Counted from the stretch's first letter, positions 24,797-33,032 are shown. The stretch: 64,000 bases of DNA from Ilumatobacter fluminis (GCF_004364865.1 NZ_SOAU01000001.1:3008001-3072000), one strand, 5' to 3'. Made by a program: numbers and translations. The notes: generated by a model from the letters alone, not told the origin.

Positions 24797-24979
24797 CGGT
24801 TGATGTCTCGGTTGTCAGACATCGATCGACCGACCAGCGTGGTGCTCGTCGGTTGATGTCAGACATCAACCGACAGGTACGACCCCATCCGTTGCGTCGG
24901 TTGAGGTCAGACCCCAACCGACGGGTTTGCTCAAGCCTGCGACGCCGGGCATGTCGGTTGGGGTCTGACCTCGACCGAC
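24797..24979. repeat. Cluster of four palindromic elements (GTCGGTTG type)
   Basis: Three clear 27-bp palindromes lie at 24848-24874 (core GATGTCAGACATC), 24896-24922 (core GAGGTCAGACCCC) and 24953-24979 (core GGGGTCTGACCTC), each with outer arms GTCGGTTG / CGACCGAC or CAACCGAC. A degenerate fourth copy covers about 24797-24835. They fill the region between the aminotransferase stop and the ABC operon start. Where the inner arm changes, the opposite arm usually changes to match. Confidence 0.8.
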
Positions 24980-25009
24980 ATCGCCTCGACTCGCATGGGG
25001 TGCTGTGCG

Positions 25010-26368
25010 TCAGCCGACGAGTTCTTGGACGAACTCGTCGAAGACGGTGGCGTAGCGCATCGCGGCGTCGTCGTCGTGCATGACCGAGATCAGCCACTGC
25101 TCGTCGAGACCGGGCGGCAAGAGCACGCCACGGTTGATGCCGTGGATCCACTGGGCGAACGCCAGGTCGAAGTCGGTCGCCTTGTAGTCGCGGTAGTTGC
25201 GAACCGGCGACGCCGACCACGTGATGCAGCCCTTCGCACCGAACCGCACCGTGTGGGCCGGGATGCCGGAGCGGTCGATGATCGCCTGGCAGGCATCGAC
25301 CAGTCGGCCATTGCGGGCGACGGTCTCCTCCACGATCGGCTTGGTGCACGCCTCGGTCAGCGTGGCCTTGACGGCGGCCATCACGAGCGGGTTGCCGTTG
25401 TAGGTGCCGAGGTGCAGCACCGTGCCGTCGGTGATGTAGTTCATGTACTCGGCCTTGCCGCCGAACGCTCCGACGGGGAAGCCGCCGCCGATCGACTTGG
25501 CGAGGGTGATCAGGTCGGGACGAACCCCGAGCTGGTTCGTGGCGCCGCCGTAGCCGGCGGTGATGCCGGTCTTGACCTCGTCGAAGATCAGGAGGGTGCC
25601 GTGCTTGTCGCAGATGTCGCGGACGGCCTGCAGGTAGCCCTCGTCGGGCAAGCAGATGCCGATGTTCTCCATGACCGGCTCGACGATGAAGCACGCCACG
25701 TCGCCCGCCGCCAGCGCACGATCGAGTGCCTCGGGGTCGTTGTAGGGGATCACGATGACGTCGTCGATCGTGCCCTGCGTGATGCCGCCCGACTGGGGCA
25801 CCGAGTGCGGTGCGTCGGCCGGCCCGGCCTCGTCGAGACCCGGCTTGTTCGAGATCATCACCTCGTCGTGGTGGCCGTGGTAGCCGCCTTCGACCTTGAC
25901 CAGCTTCTCGCGTCCGGTGACGCCGCGAGCGAGACGGATGGCGTCCATCGTCGCCTCGGTTCCCGAGTTGGTGGGCCGCCACATCGGGAACCCGTACCGG
26001 TCGGCGAGGATCTCGCCGACTTCGGCGTTGAGTTCGCACGGCGTGACGTACAGGGTTCCGTCGGCGAGCTGTTCGCTGACGGCCTTGTGGACCGCCGGGT
26101 TCATGTGACCGGCGAACAGCGCACCGAACCCCATGTCGTAGTCGACGTAGCTGTTGTCGTCGACGTCGACCATCGTGAAACCGGCGGCGTGCTTCACCAC
26201 GACCGGCCACGGGTCGTACGCCTGGAAGCTCGACGGCACACCGGCCGGCATCACCTTCCGGGCGCGTTCGGTCGCCGCCTGGCTGGCTTTCGTGCGCTCG
26301 GCGTAGGACGCCATCTCGCGCTCGGTGATCTGCTTGGCCTTCGAAACGAGTTCGTCGTGACTCGACAC
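25010..26368 (-). CDS. Class III aminotransferase, glutamate-1-semialdehyde aminomutase-like
   Basis: The 452-residue PLP enzyme is related to HemL. It shows RPTNSGTEATMDAIRLARGVTGREKLVKVEGGYHGHHD, the PLP-contact Asp in LLIFDEVKTGI, and the PLP lysine Lys291 in LAKSIGGGFPVGAFGGK. The stretch FDEVKTGI differs from the usual FDEVMTGFR of HemL and the neighbours are not haem genes, so I do not call it hemL; members of this branch include aminomutases and amine:pyruvate-type transaminases. The start is GTG at 26368. It stands alone between two clusters of palindromic repeats. Confidence 0.85.
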   Translation of the reverse strand: MSSHDELVSKAKQITEREMASYAERTKASQAATERARKVMPAGVPSSFQAYDPWPVVVKHAAGFTMVDVDDNSYVDYDMGFGALFAGHMNPAVHKAVSEQLADGTLYVTPCELNAEVGEILADRYGFPMWRPTNSGTEATMDAIRLARGVTGREKLVKVEGGYHGHHDEVMISNKPGLDEAGPADAPHSVPQSGGITQGTIDDVIVIPYNDPEALDRALAAGDVACFIVEPVMENIGICLPDEGYLQAVRDICDKHGTLLIFDEVKTGITAGYGGATNQLGVRPDLITLAKSIGGGFPVGAFGGKAEYMNYITDGTVLHLGTYNGNPLVMAAVKATLTEACTKPIVEETVARNGRLVDACQAIIDRSGIPAHTVRFGAKGCITWSASPVRNYRDYKATDFDLAFAQWIHGINRGVLLPPGLDEQWLISVMHDDDAAMRYATVFDEFVQELVG

Positions 26369-26480
26369 GAGTTATCGGTGCTTTCTGTGAACTGCCGCCG
26401 CATCCGCGCGACGGGTCAGCTCAGGCTAGACCTGCGCCGCTCCCCGGGCCAGCAACCCGCCCCACGGCACGGATCGGTTG

Positions 26481-26575
26481 GTCGGATGGGGTCTGACCCC
26501 ATCCGACCCCTCATCCGGCCAGATTGGCGGGTCGAAGCCGTCGCGCCCGTCGGATGAGGTCAGACCTCATCCGAC
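26481..26575. repeat. Pair of palindromic elements (GTCGGATG type)
   Basis: Two perfect 27-bp palindromes lie at 26481-26507 (core GGGGTCTGACCCC) and 26549-26575 (core GAGGTCAGACCTC), both with arms GTCGGAT / ATCCGAC. They separate the acyl-CoA dehydrogenase stop (26579) from the aminotransferase start (26368). Confidence 0.85.
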
Positions 26576-26578
26576 GGT

Positions 26579-27799
26579 TCAGCTGCGGGGGACGGTGTTC
26601 CAGGGGACGTCTTTGTCGACCCGTGGTTCGCCCGGCAGGCCGAGCACCTGTTCACCGAGGATGTTGCGGAGGATCTCGGTCGTGCCACCCTCGATCGAGT
26701 TGGCCCGCACGCGGAGGAACGAGTAGCGGGGCCCGTGGCCCATGCCCGACACGTCGAGGTCTTCGGGACGACGGAACGTGTAGTCGTAGTCGATCAGAGC
26801 GTCCGCGCCCATCAGGTCGATGCAGAACTCGTACAGGCCCTTGTTGAGCTCGGAGAAGGCGAGCTTCGCGATCGACATCTCGGGGCCGGGGTTGCCGGCC
26901 TTCGCGTTCTGGCCGGCGCGGCGGTTCGTGAGCCGGTTGACCTCGGCCTGCACCCAGAACTTCATGAGGGTGTCCTTGCGGACCGGCGTCTGCTCGGACG
27001 GGTCGAGTTCGTTCCAGATCGCGACGGCGTCGTTGGCCGCACCGCCCGGGCGTGACGTGGAGCCCGATCCGGCGCCGCTGCCGGTGCCGATCGCGTTGCG
27101 CTCGTTCATGAGCGTGGTGAGGCTGGCGCGCCAGCCCTCGCCGACGTCGCCGACGCGGTGGGCGTCGGGCACTCGCACGTCGGTCATGTAGACCTCGTTG
27201 AACTCGGCCTCGCCGGTGATCTGGCGCAGCGGTCGCACCTCGACACCGGGTGCCTTCATGTCGAGCGCGAAGTAGGTCATGCCCTTGTGCTTCGGGGCGT
27301 CGGGGTCGGAGCGGGTGACGAGCATGCCGAAGTCGGCGATGTGGGCCAGGGTGTTCCAGACCTTCTGGCCGTTGATGATCCACTCATCCCCGTCTCGCAC
27401 GGCGCGGGTGGCGAGACCCGCGAAGTCGGACCCGGCGCCGGGCTCGGAGAACAGCTGACACCAGACCTCTTCACCGGTGTACATGGGGCGGAGGAAGCGC
27501 TCCTTCACCTCGTCGCTGCCGTGGGTCACGATCGTCGGGCCGGCGAGCGCCATGAAGAAGGTGTGCGGCTCGGTCGGCTTTGCGCCGGCCTCCTTCAGTC
27601 GCTGGTCGACGTGCTTGTTCAGCTCGGGCTTGAGCCCCATGCCGCCGAACCCCTCCGGGAAGTGCACCCACGCCAGGCCGGCGTCGTACCGGTGTCCCCG
27701 GAACTCCTGGTTCGGGGTCGAGGCCGGCGGGTGCTCGGCGAGGAGGGCGTCGATGGCGGCATCGACACGTTCGAGGGGAGTCACAGCGGAAGTCGTCAC
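26579..27799 (-). CDS. Acyl-CoA dehydrogenase
   Basis: The 406-residue flavoenzyme oxidises an acyl-CoA to the enoyl-CoA. Family signatures are WCQLFSEPGAGSDFAGLATRA, the WIINGQKVWNTLAHIADFGMLVTR segment and the C-terminal SIEGGTTEILRNILGEQVLGLP. The usual catalytic glutamate position lies in the mid C-terminal domain but cannot be fixed by eye. GTG at 27799 begins VTTSAVTPLERVDAA and gives a standard length. It is the last gene before tRNA-His and is not in an operon with beta-oxidation genes; the nearest enoyl-CoA hydratase is 12 kb away. Confidence 0.9.
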   Translation of the reverse strand: MTTSAVTPLERVDAAIDALLAEHPPASTPNQEFRGHRYDAGLAWVHFPEGFGGMGLKPELNKHVDQRLKEAGAKPTEPHTFFMALAGPTIVTHGSDEVKERFLRPMYTGEEVWCQLFSEPGAGSDFAGLATRAVRDGDEWIINGQKVWNTLAHIADFGMLVTRSDPDAPKHKGMTYFALDMKAPGVEVRPLRQITGEAEFNEVYMTDVRVPDAHRVGDVGEGWRASLTTLMNERNAIGTGSGAGSGSTSRPGGAANDAVAIWNELDPSEQTPVRKDTLMKFWVQAEVNRLTNRRAGQNAKAGNPGPEMSIAKLAFSELNKGLYEFCIDLMGADALIDYDYTFRRPEDLDVSGMGHGPRYSFLRVRANSIEGGTTEILRNILGEQVLGLPGEPRVDKDVPWNTVPRS

Positions 27800-27926
27800 C
27801 CGATCAGTGTCGCAAACGAGGGCGGCTCCGCGCGAAGCCGGACGATCGACGAATCGAGGGTGGCGATCCGCTCCCGACCTGGCAGACTGTTCGACGCCGT
27901 GAGCGGCAACGCTCCCGGGCATACAT

Positions 27927-28001
27927 GGTGGCCGTAGCTCAGCTGGTGGTAGCGCCAGGTTGTGATCCTGGAGGTCGGGGGTTCAAGTCCCCTCGGTCAC
28001 C
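27927..28001 (+). tRNA. tRNA-His (GTG)
   Basis: The cloverleaf folds with acceptor stem GTGGCCG (27928-27934) and CGGTCAC (27994-28000). The anticodon stem is CCAGG/CCTGG with loop TTGTGAT, giving anticodon GTG at 27962-27964. The T arm is GGGGG-TTCAAGT-CCCCT. G27927 faces discriminator C28001, as required for the extra G-1 of tRNA-His. CCA is not encoded. Confidence 0.95.
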
Positions 28002-28009
28002 CTTCGAGA

Positions 28010-28040
28010 ACCGGGGAGTCGGCAACGCCGGCTCCCCGGT
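28010..28040 (+). terminator. Hairpin after tRNA-His
   Basis: ACCGGGGAG (28010-28018) pairs with CTCCCCGGT (28032-28040), and inside it CGGC pairs with GCCG around a three-base loop, giving a nearly continuous 14-bp stem nine bases after the tRNA. No T-run follows. Confidence 0.65.
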
Positions 28041-28069
28041 GTCGCGTCCCGGGGGCACCAGTCCGACCC

Positions 28070-28134
28070 GGACACCCAGGCGATTCAATCCACCACGGCT
28101 CCACCGGTGGACGCCCAGGCGATTCAATCCACCA
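28070..28134. repeat. Two 26-bp direct repeats
   Basis: The segments 28070-28095 and 28109-28134 match at 25 of 26 positions; both contain CCCAGGCGATTCAATCCACC. They are separated by 13 bases that include the palindrome CCACCGGTGG. With only two copies and so short a spacer this is not a CRISPR array. Between 28135 and the next gene at 28308 I see only a ribosome binding site. Confidence 0.6.
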
Positions 28135-28307
28135 GGAGTCCCGACCCCGGTCCGGCGACGGAGCGTTCGCGGTCGGCCGGACGGGCACGTGTTTCGATCG
28201 CACCCTCAGGATTTCGTCTTGCCCTTCCCGTACGAGCGTTCGCTGTGCGACGATGTCGGCCAGTGCGACGAGCCGCAGGGGCTCGGCCGCGACCTGGGAG
28301 GGTTGGG

Positions 28308-30641
28308 ATGCGATCGACGATTCGACGATCGAGGTTCGGGCGAGCTGCCGCGGCGGTCACCGCCGTGGCGCTGCTGGCGTCCGCGTGCAGCGGTGACGAC
28401 GACGATGACGAGCCGTCGGACGACTCGGCCGTCGACGAACCGTCCGACGACGACGGAGACGACGGTGACGATGCCGCCGACGACGGCGACGACGATGCGC
28501 CCGCACTCGACGGCGACGGGCTGACGATCGGATTCATCCAGCCCGAGGTCGGCCTGTTCGACCTGTTGGGCGCGGCCCAGGAGGGCGGCCTCGCCCTCGC
28601 AGCGGACGACATCGCCGCCGGCGGCGGCGTGCTCGGCGGCGAACTCACGATCGTGGCCGAACGGCCCACCCCCGAGCGCGACGTCACCGCCGTGTTCGAG
28701 TCGATGGTGGCCGACACCAGCCCGCTGATCGTCGGCCCGGCCACCTCGGCCGACGCCCGCGCGATCATCCCGCTGCTCGGCAGCAACGACGCCGTCGTGT
28801 GCGGAGCGAGCGTCACGGCGCCGGGCCTGACGACGCTCGAGGGTGCCGACGGACGCTTCCTGCGCACCACGTTCGACGACAACATCGTGGCGATCCACAC
28901 GTTCGACCGGGTCCGCGAGTACACGGCCGACGTGATCGGTCGCCAGCCGAAGGTCACCATCGTGTCCCGCGGCGACGAGTACGGCGACGGACTCTCCAAC
29001 ACGCTGGCCGGCATGCTCGGCCTCGTCGGCATCGAGGTCACCGTCGAGCGGTACAACCCCGCCGATGTGTTGATGACGGGTCTCGGCGAGCAGGTCGCCG
29101 CCACGGCGGCCGATCTCTACGTGATGATCGCGCTCGAGGAGGGCCCGCGCCTGGCCGGCGTCATGCAGGAGGCGGGCGTCGCCCCCGACACCATGCTCGG
29201 CCTCGACGGGTTGGCCACACCCCGACTCGGTGAGAAGGCCGTTCCGCAAGACCCGGCGGCGCTCGACGGAGCGACCGTCATCGGTGCCACCGGCCCGGTG
29301 TCGTTCCTCACCCGACTGCTCGACCAGCAGGCTGCACAGGGCGAGGTGCTCTACGGCGCGCAGGCGTACGACTGTGCGATCTCGATGGCGCTCGCCGTCG
29401 AGGCGGCCGGCAGCACCGACCCCGCCGAGGTCTCGGCCGCGATGCGGACGGTGACCGGCGGTGACGGAACCGTGTGCACCACCTACGCCGACTGCCGGGC
29501 GTTGCTCGCCGACGGTCTCGACATCGACTACCAAGGTCCGAGCGGACCGATCGACTTCGCCGAGGACGGCGAGCCCGGCGGCGGTCGCTTCATCACCGCC
29601 CGCGACTCGTCGGGGACGCTGCACATCGTCGCCGACCTGACGATCTCGCTCGAGGAGATCCGTGACCGTGTTGCGCCGCAGCTCGCCGGCTTCATCGCCG
29701 ACATGCAGACTGCGCTGACCGAGCTCGGGTACTACGCCGGTCCGATCGACGGCCAGATGAACGACGAGTTCGCGGCCGCCATCGCTGCGTTCCAGACCGA
29801 CAACGGCCTCGAGCCGACCGGCGAACTCGACGCGGCGACGATCGCTGCGATCCAGCAGGCGCTCGGCGAGAACCCGATCCTGACGGCGACGATCACCGAG
29901 GTCCAGCAGTTGCTCACCGAACTCGGCTACTACACCGGCCCCATCGACGGCCTGTGGAGCGAAGCGCTGTCCGATGCGATCAAGGCGTTCCAGACCGACC
30001 TCGGCGTCGAGCCGACCGGCATCCTCGATGCGGCGACGCTGCAGGCGATCTACCAGGCGGGTGCGAACTCGGGCGGCGACCAGCCGCCAGCGAGCACGAC
30101 CACCACCACGATCGGCACCGGCACGACCATTCCGGTCGACACGACCACCACCACGGCGGCGCCGACCACGACGGCACCGCCCGCCACCACGACGACGAGC
30201 GCCGCTCCGACCACCACGACGACGGTGCCGGTCCCCGCTGACTCGATCCTCGGTGTCCTGATCGCCAACCCGCAGTTCAGCGAACTGGTGGCCCTGCTCG
30301 ACACGCCGGGCCTCGAAGCGGTCAAGGGTCAGCTGTCCGATCCGTCCGCCGCCGCCACCCTGATGGCGCCGAACAACGATGCCCTTCCCGACGACGCGGC
30401 GACCGCGCCGACCGACGACCTGATCGATCTGCTGTCGTTCCACGTGGTGACGACGGTGCTCGATCCGCTCGCCGATGGCGACTATGCGACGGCGCTGTCG
30501 GGCCAGGACCTGACCGTCGCCGGCACGACGGTGAGCAACGCCGACGCGAGTGTGACGGCGAACATCCTGGGCGACGCGCTGCCGACCGCAGCGGGTGTGG
30601 TGTGGGAGATCGACACCCTGCTCGCGCCGCCGCAGCCCTGA
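28308..30641 (+). CDS. Lipoprotein fusing a type I substrate-binding domain, two peptidoglycan-binding repeats and a fasciclin domain
   Basis: The 777-residue protein starts at ATG 28308 with GGGAGGG upstream. A lipoprotein signal ends LLASAC with Cys27, then comes an Asp-rich linker (29-70). Residues about 73-455 are a Leu/Ile/Val-type periplasmic-binding fold (GLTIGFIQPEVG, FESMVADTSPLIVGPATSADARAI, VTIVSRGDEYGDGLSNTLAG). Two PG_binding_1 repeats follow (about 460-525 and 528-585), each with TELGYY-GPIDG and an AFQTD-LEPTG core. A Thr/Pro/Ala linker (593-643) leads to a fasciclin-like domain (645-775). The protein would be anchored on the outer face of the membrane and reach into the wall. 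No transporter permease genes are near, so it may be a receptor, scaffold or sensor rather than an importer part. The combination is unusual. Confidence 0.88.
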   Translation: MRSTIRRSRFGRAAAAVTAVALLASACSGDDDDDEPSDDSAVDEPSDDDGDDGDDAADDGDDDAPALDGDGLTIGFIQPEVGLFDLLGAAQEGGLALAADDIAAGGGVLGGELTIVAERPTPERDVTAVFESMVADTSPLIVGPATSADARAIIPLLGSNDAVVCGASVTAPGLTTLEGADGRFLRTTFDDNIVAIHTFDRVREYTADVIGRQPKVTIVSRGDEYGDGLSNTLAGMLGLVGIEVTVERYNPADVLMTGLGEQVAATAADLYVMIALEEGPRLAGVMQEAGVAPDTMLGLDGLATPRLGEKAVPQDPAALDGATVIGATGPVSFLTRLLDQQAAQGEVLYGAQAYDCAISMALAVEAAGSTDPAEVSAAMRTVTGGDGTVCTTYADCRALLADGLDIDYQGPSGPIDFAEDGEPGGGRFITARDSSGTLHIVADLTISLEEIRDRVAPQLAGFIADMQTALTELGYYAGPIDGQMNDEFAAAIAAFQTDNGLEPTGELDAATIAAIQQALGENPILTATITEVQQLLTELGYYTGPIDGLWSEALSDAIKAFQTDLGVEPTGILDAATLQAIYQAGANSGGDQPPASTTTTTIGTGTTIPVDTTTTTAAPTTTAPPATTTTSAAPTTTTTVPVPADSILGVLIANPQFSELVALLDTPGLEAVKGQLSDPSAAATLMAPNNDALPDDAATAPTDDLIDLLSFHVVTTVLDPLADGDYATALSGQDLTVAGTTVSNADASVTANILGDALPTAAGVVWEIDTLLAPPQP

Positions 30642-30665
30642 CGAACCGGGTACCGAAGCGAGTTG

Positions 30666-30685
30666 GGGGGCGGGAAACCGCCCCC
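30666..30685 (+). terminator. GAAA-loop hairpin after the lipoprotein gene
   Basis: GGGGGCGG (30666-30673) and CCGCCCCC (30678-30685) form a perfect 8-bp stem with a GAAA tetraloop, 24 bases after the stop codon. Confidence 0.65.
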
Positions 30686-30712
30686 TAGACTCGCTGTGCT
30701 GCTCGCAGCAGA

Positions 30713-30787
30713 CCGCCTCTAGCTCAACGGCAGAGCAGTGGACTCTTAATCCATTGGTTCTGGGTTCGAATCCCAGGGGGCGGACCA
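30713..30787 (+). tRNA. tRNA-Lys (CTT)
   Basis: The acceptor stem is CCGCCTC (30713-30719) with GGGGCGG (30777-30783), including one T-G pair. The anticodon loop CTCTTAA gives anticodon CTT at 30745-30747. The T arm is CTGGG-TTCGAAT-CCCAG. The discriminator is A30784 and CCA is encoded (30785-30787), unlike the tRNA-His nearby. Confidence 0.95.
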
Positions 30788-30817
30788 CGAAACCCCGGCT
30801 CCCGAGCCGGGGTTTCG
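30788..30817 (+). terminator. Terminator hairpin directly after tRNA-Lys
   Basis: CGAAACCCCGGCT (30788-30800) and AGCCGGGGTTTCG (30805-30817) form a perfect 13-bp stem with a CCCG loop, beginning at the base after the tRNA CCA. Confidence 0.75.
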
Positions 30818-30828
30818 CGCGTCCAGCA

Positions 30829-30943
30829 ACGAATGGGGTCGGATACGTTTCGTCGGAACAGAAGGGGTCAGGCACCTTCTGTTCGGAGCGATGCCTGACC
30901 ACCGACGCTGCGGCGAACAGAAGGTGCCTGACCCCTTCTGTAC
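30829..30943. repeat. Palindromic elements upstream of nei: inverted doublet plus a related unit
   Basis: Two 29-bp elements with arms GAACAGAAGG/CCTTCTGTTC lie at 30856-30884 (core GGGGTCAGGCACC) and 30915-30943 (core GGTGCCTGACCCC), so the asymmetric core is inverted between them. Just upstream, 30829-30858 resembles one arm of the inverted repeat at 37208-37293 (shared GGTCGGAT/GTGTCGGAT and CGTT-CGTCG). The second copy ends 10 bases before the nei start codon. Confidence 0.8.
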
Positions 30944-30953
30944 CCTGCGGGGC

Positions 30954-31763
30954 ATGCCCGAAGGCCACACGATTCACCGGATCGCTCGGGATCACGGGAA
31001 GCTGCTGGCGGGTCGCCCGCTGTCGGTGACGAGCCCGCAGGGGCGGTTCGCCGCCGACGCCGAACGGGTCGACGGCGCCGTCCTCGAACGGATCGAGCCG
31101 TACGGGAAGCACCTGTTCTACTGGTGGTCGACCGGCGAGGTCGGCCACGTCCACCTCGGCCTGTTCGGCAAGTACCGCATCCATCGCGGTGACGACCCGC
31201 CCGAACCGAAGGGCGCGCTCCGGATGCGGCTCACCACGCTCGACGATGGTGACCCCGTCACGATCGACCTGCGCGGCCCGACGGCGTGCACGATCGATCC
31301 ACCCGACGTCCGCGACTCGATCGTCGACCGCCTCGGACCCGACCCGCTCCGCAACGACGCCGACGCCGACCGGGCGATCGACCGGATGGCGAAGAGCCGC
31401 AAGGCGATGGGCGGCCTGCTGCTCGACCAGGCCGTCGTCGCCGGGATCGGCAACGTGTACCGGGCCGAACTCCTCTTCGTCCACGGCATCCATCCCGAAC
31501 GGCCCGGGAAGGACTGCGACCGCTCCGAGCTGGAAGCGGTCTGGGAGACCACCGTCCGCATGCTGCGAGCCGGCGTGAAGTCGGGCCGCATCGTCACCGT
31601 CGACCGTGCCGAACTCGACCTCCCGAAGGGCGCCCGCATCCCCCGCCGCGAGGCGACCTACGTCTACAAGCGCGACCGCTGCCTGCGCTGTGGCACCCCG
31701 ATCCAGACCATCGACGTCGCCAACCGCACCTGCTACTACTGCCCCACCCACCAACCCCGCTGA
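30954..31763 (+). CDS. nei: Fpg/Nei-family DNA glycosylase (endonuclease VIII-like)
   Basis: The enzyme removes oxidised bases and nicks DNA at the site. After removal of Met1, Pro2 is the catalytic nucleophile and Glu3 the acid (MPEGHT, the Nei-type N-terminus). A H2TH region includes GGLLLDQAVVAGIGNVYRAELLFVHGIHP, and a C-terminal zinc finger is made by Cys243, Cys246, Cys260 and Cys263. The 269-residue length fits actinobacterial Nei2-type proteins. It is flanked on both sides by doublets of the palindromic family; the upstream copy lies where its promoter should be, and the downstream copy overlaps the stop codon. Confidence 0.93.
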   Translation: MPEGHTIHRIARDHGKLLAGRPLSVTSPQGRFAADAERVDGAVLERIEPYGKHLFYWWSTGEVGHVHLGLFGKYRIHRGDDPPEPKGALRMRLTTLDDGDPVTIDLRGPTACTIDPPDVRDSIVDRLGPDPLRNDADADRAIDRMAKSRKAMGGLLLDQAVVAGIGNVYRAELLFVHGIHPERPGKDCDRSELEAVWETTVRMLRAGVKSGRIVTVDRAELDLPKGARIPRREATYVYKRDRCLRCGTPIQTIDVANRTCYYCPTHQPR

Positions 31764-31847
31764 ACAGAAGGGGTCAGGCACCTTCTGTTCACGGGAGGTC
31801 GGCGACCCGGCCACGATTGAACAGAAGGTGCCTGACCCCTTCTGTTC
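31762..31847. repeat. Inverted doublet of 29-bp palindromic elements after nei
   Basis: Elements at 31762-31790 (core GGGGTCAGGCACC) and 31819-31847 (core GGTGCCTGACCCC) have perfect GAACAGAAGG/CCTTCTGTTC arms. They point in opposite directions around a 28-bp spacer. The first overlaps the nei stop codon. Confidence 0.85.
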
Positions 31848-31885
31848 TTGATTGACCAGCAGCGCTCGGGGGAACGCTCATCCGT

Positions 31886-32824
31886 ATGAGCATCACGTCG
31901 ACGGACTGTTGGGTCGATCTGAGCGGGGAGGCGATCTCCGGCGTCTCCGAACTGACCGAGCGCTTCGGTCTGCACGAACTCGCGGCCGAGGATGCGCTGC
32001 ATGCGCATCAGCGACCGAAGCTCGAGCGGTACGACGACACCCTCGTGCTCGTTGCGAAGCCGGCGTTCTACGACGACGACGCCGAGGCGATCCGCATCGG
32101 TGAGCTGTTCGTGGCGATCGGCGACGGCTTCATCGTCACCGTGCGCCACGGCGACGCCCACCGGATCGGCGGACGCGCCGCCGCCAAGCACCAGGAGTCG
32201 CCGCTGTCCGAACGACGACCGGTCGACGTGTTGTACGAGCTCCTGGACGAGGTCGTCGACGGGTACGAGCCCATCATCCGGGGTCTCCAGATCGACATCG
32301 AGGAGATCGAGCAGGAGGTGTTCTCGGTCGAGCGCACGAACAGCGCACCGCGCATCTATGCGCTCAAGCGGCACGTGCTGGAGATGCTCCGCAACGTCGA
32401 GCCACTGATCGGCCCGCTCGAGCGGCTCGCCTCCCCGACCGGCGATCTGGCGGTGGTCACCCGCAATCGTGCCGATGCCGACGAGATCGACGAGTACTTC
32501 CGCGACGTCGCCGACCACGTCCGCCGACTCGTCGCGCAGCTCCACACCGTGAACGACGTGCTGAGCGACGCCCTCCAGGCGAACCTCGCCCAGGTGTCGG
32601 TGTCGCAGAACGACGACATGCGCACGATGTCGGCGTGGGCGGCGATCTTCCTCGTGCCGACACTGCTCGCCGGAGTGTGGGGCATGAACTTCGACTCGAT
32701 GCCCGAACTCGACTACCGGTTCGGCTACCCCCTCGCGATCGGGATCATGATCCTGGCGTCGCTCGCCCTGTGGTGGCAGTTCCGTCGATCCGGCTGGCTC
32801 GGCACCCCCACCCGCAACCGCTGA
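31886..32824 (+). CDS. corA: CorA family magnesium/cobalt transporter
   Basis: The 312-residue protein forms a pentameric channel for Mg2+ or Co2+. It has the cytoplasmic alpha/beta domain, the long helix (about 150-250) and two C-terminal membrane segments. The ion-selectivity motif GMNF follows the first span in LLAGVWGMNFDSMPELDYRFG, and the protein ends in a basic tail. It begins 38 bases after a palindrome doublet and ends directly at another. Transport selectivity within the family cannot be read. Confidence 0.94.
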   Translation: MSITSTDCWVDLSGEAISGVSELTERFGLHELAAEDALHAHQRPKLERYDDTLVLVAKPAFYDDDAEAIRIGELFVAIGDGFIVTVRHGDAHRIGGRAAAKHQESPLSERRPVDVLYELLDEVVDGYEPIIRGLQIDIEEIEQEVFSVERTNSAPRIYALKRHVLEMLRNVEPLIGPLERLASPTGDLAVVTRNRADADEIDEYFRDVADHVRRLVAQLHTVNDVLSDALQANLAQVSVSQNDDMRTMSAWAAIFLVPTLLAGVWGMNFDSMPELDYRFGYPLAIGIMILASLALWWQFRRSGWLGTPTRNR

Positions 32825-32956
32825 CGGAAGGGGTCAGGCACCTTCTGGCCATTCACTGAACATGGGCCAGACCTGGAGCGCCAGAAGGTGCCTGACCCCT
32901 TCCGGTCGACTCGGGCCAACTCTGGAGCGCCAGAAGGTGCCTGACCCCCTCTGTTC
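32825..32956. repeat. Three palindromic elements between corA and the TetR gene
   Basis: Elements lie at 32825-32848 (core GGGGTCAGGCACC), 32881-32905 and 32930-32956 (both core GGTGCCTGACCCC). The last two share the preceding flank (GGGCCA...CTGGAGCGCCAG), so this half of the doublet seems tandemly duplicated. The third copy abuts the TetR operator. Confidence 0.8.
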
Positions 32957-32982
32957 CGACTGAGTGAGCACTCACTCAGTCG
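32957..32982. promoter_or_regulatory. TetR-type operator, 26-bp perfect palindrome
   Basis: CGACTGAGTGAG (32957-32968) and CTCACTCAGTCG (32971-32982) are exact reverse complements around a central CA. The TGAGTGA...TCACTCA pattern is typical of operators of TetR/AcrR repressors. It lies directly upstream of the TetR gene that heads the ABC exporter operon, indicating autoregulation. Confidence 0.8.
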
Positions 32983-33032
32983 GGTAGGGTCGGGGTATCG
33001 GCGCCGAAACACCCACCAAACGAGCCACTCCC

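Noticed and set aside
25010-26368. Naming the class III aminotransferase hemL.
   Set aside because: The PLP-Asp region reads FDEVKTGI rather than the usual FDEVMTGFR, and no haem genes are near.
27939-28127. Small minus-strand protein across the tRNA-His gene.
   Set aside because: The frame reads the tRNA backwards (the well-known GDLNPRPPGSQPG-type artefact) and is not a real gene.
28070-28134. CRISPR array.
   Set aside because: There are only two repeat copies, the spacer is 13 bases and no cas gene is present.
28206-31814. A 1202-codon open frame on the minus strand opposite the fusion lipoprotein, tRNA-Lys and nei.
   Set aside because: It is antisense to well-supported genes and to a tRNA, is rich in Arg/Gly/Val/Asp as expected of high-GC shadow frames, and contains no recognisable domain.
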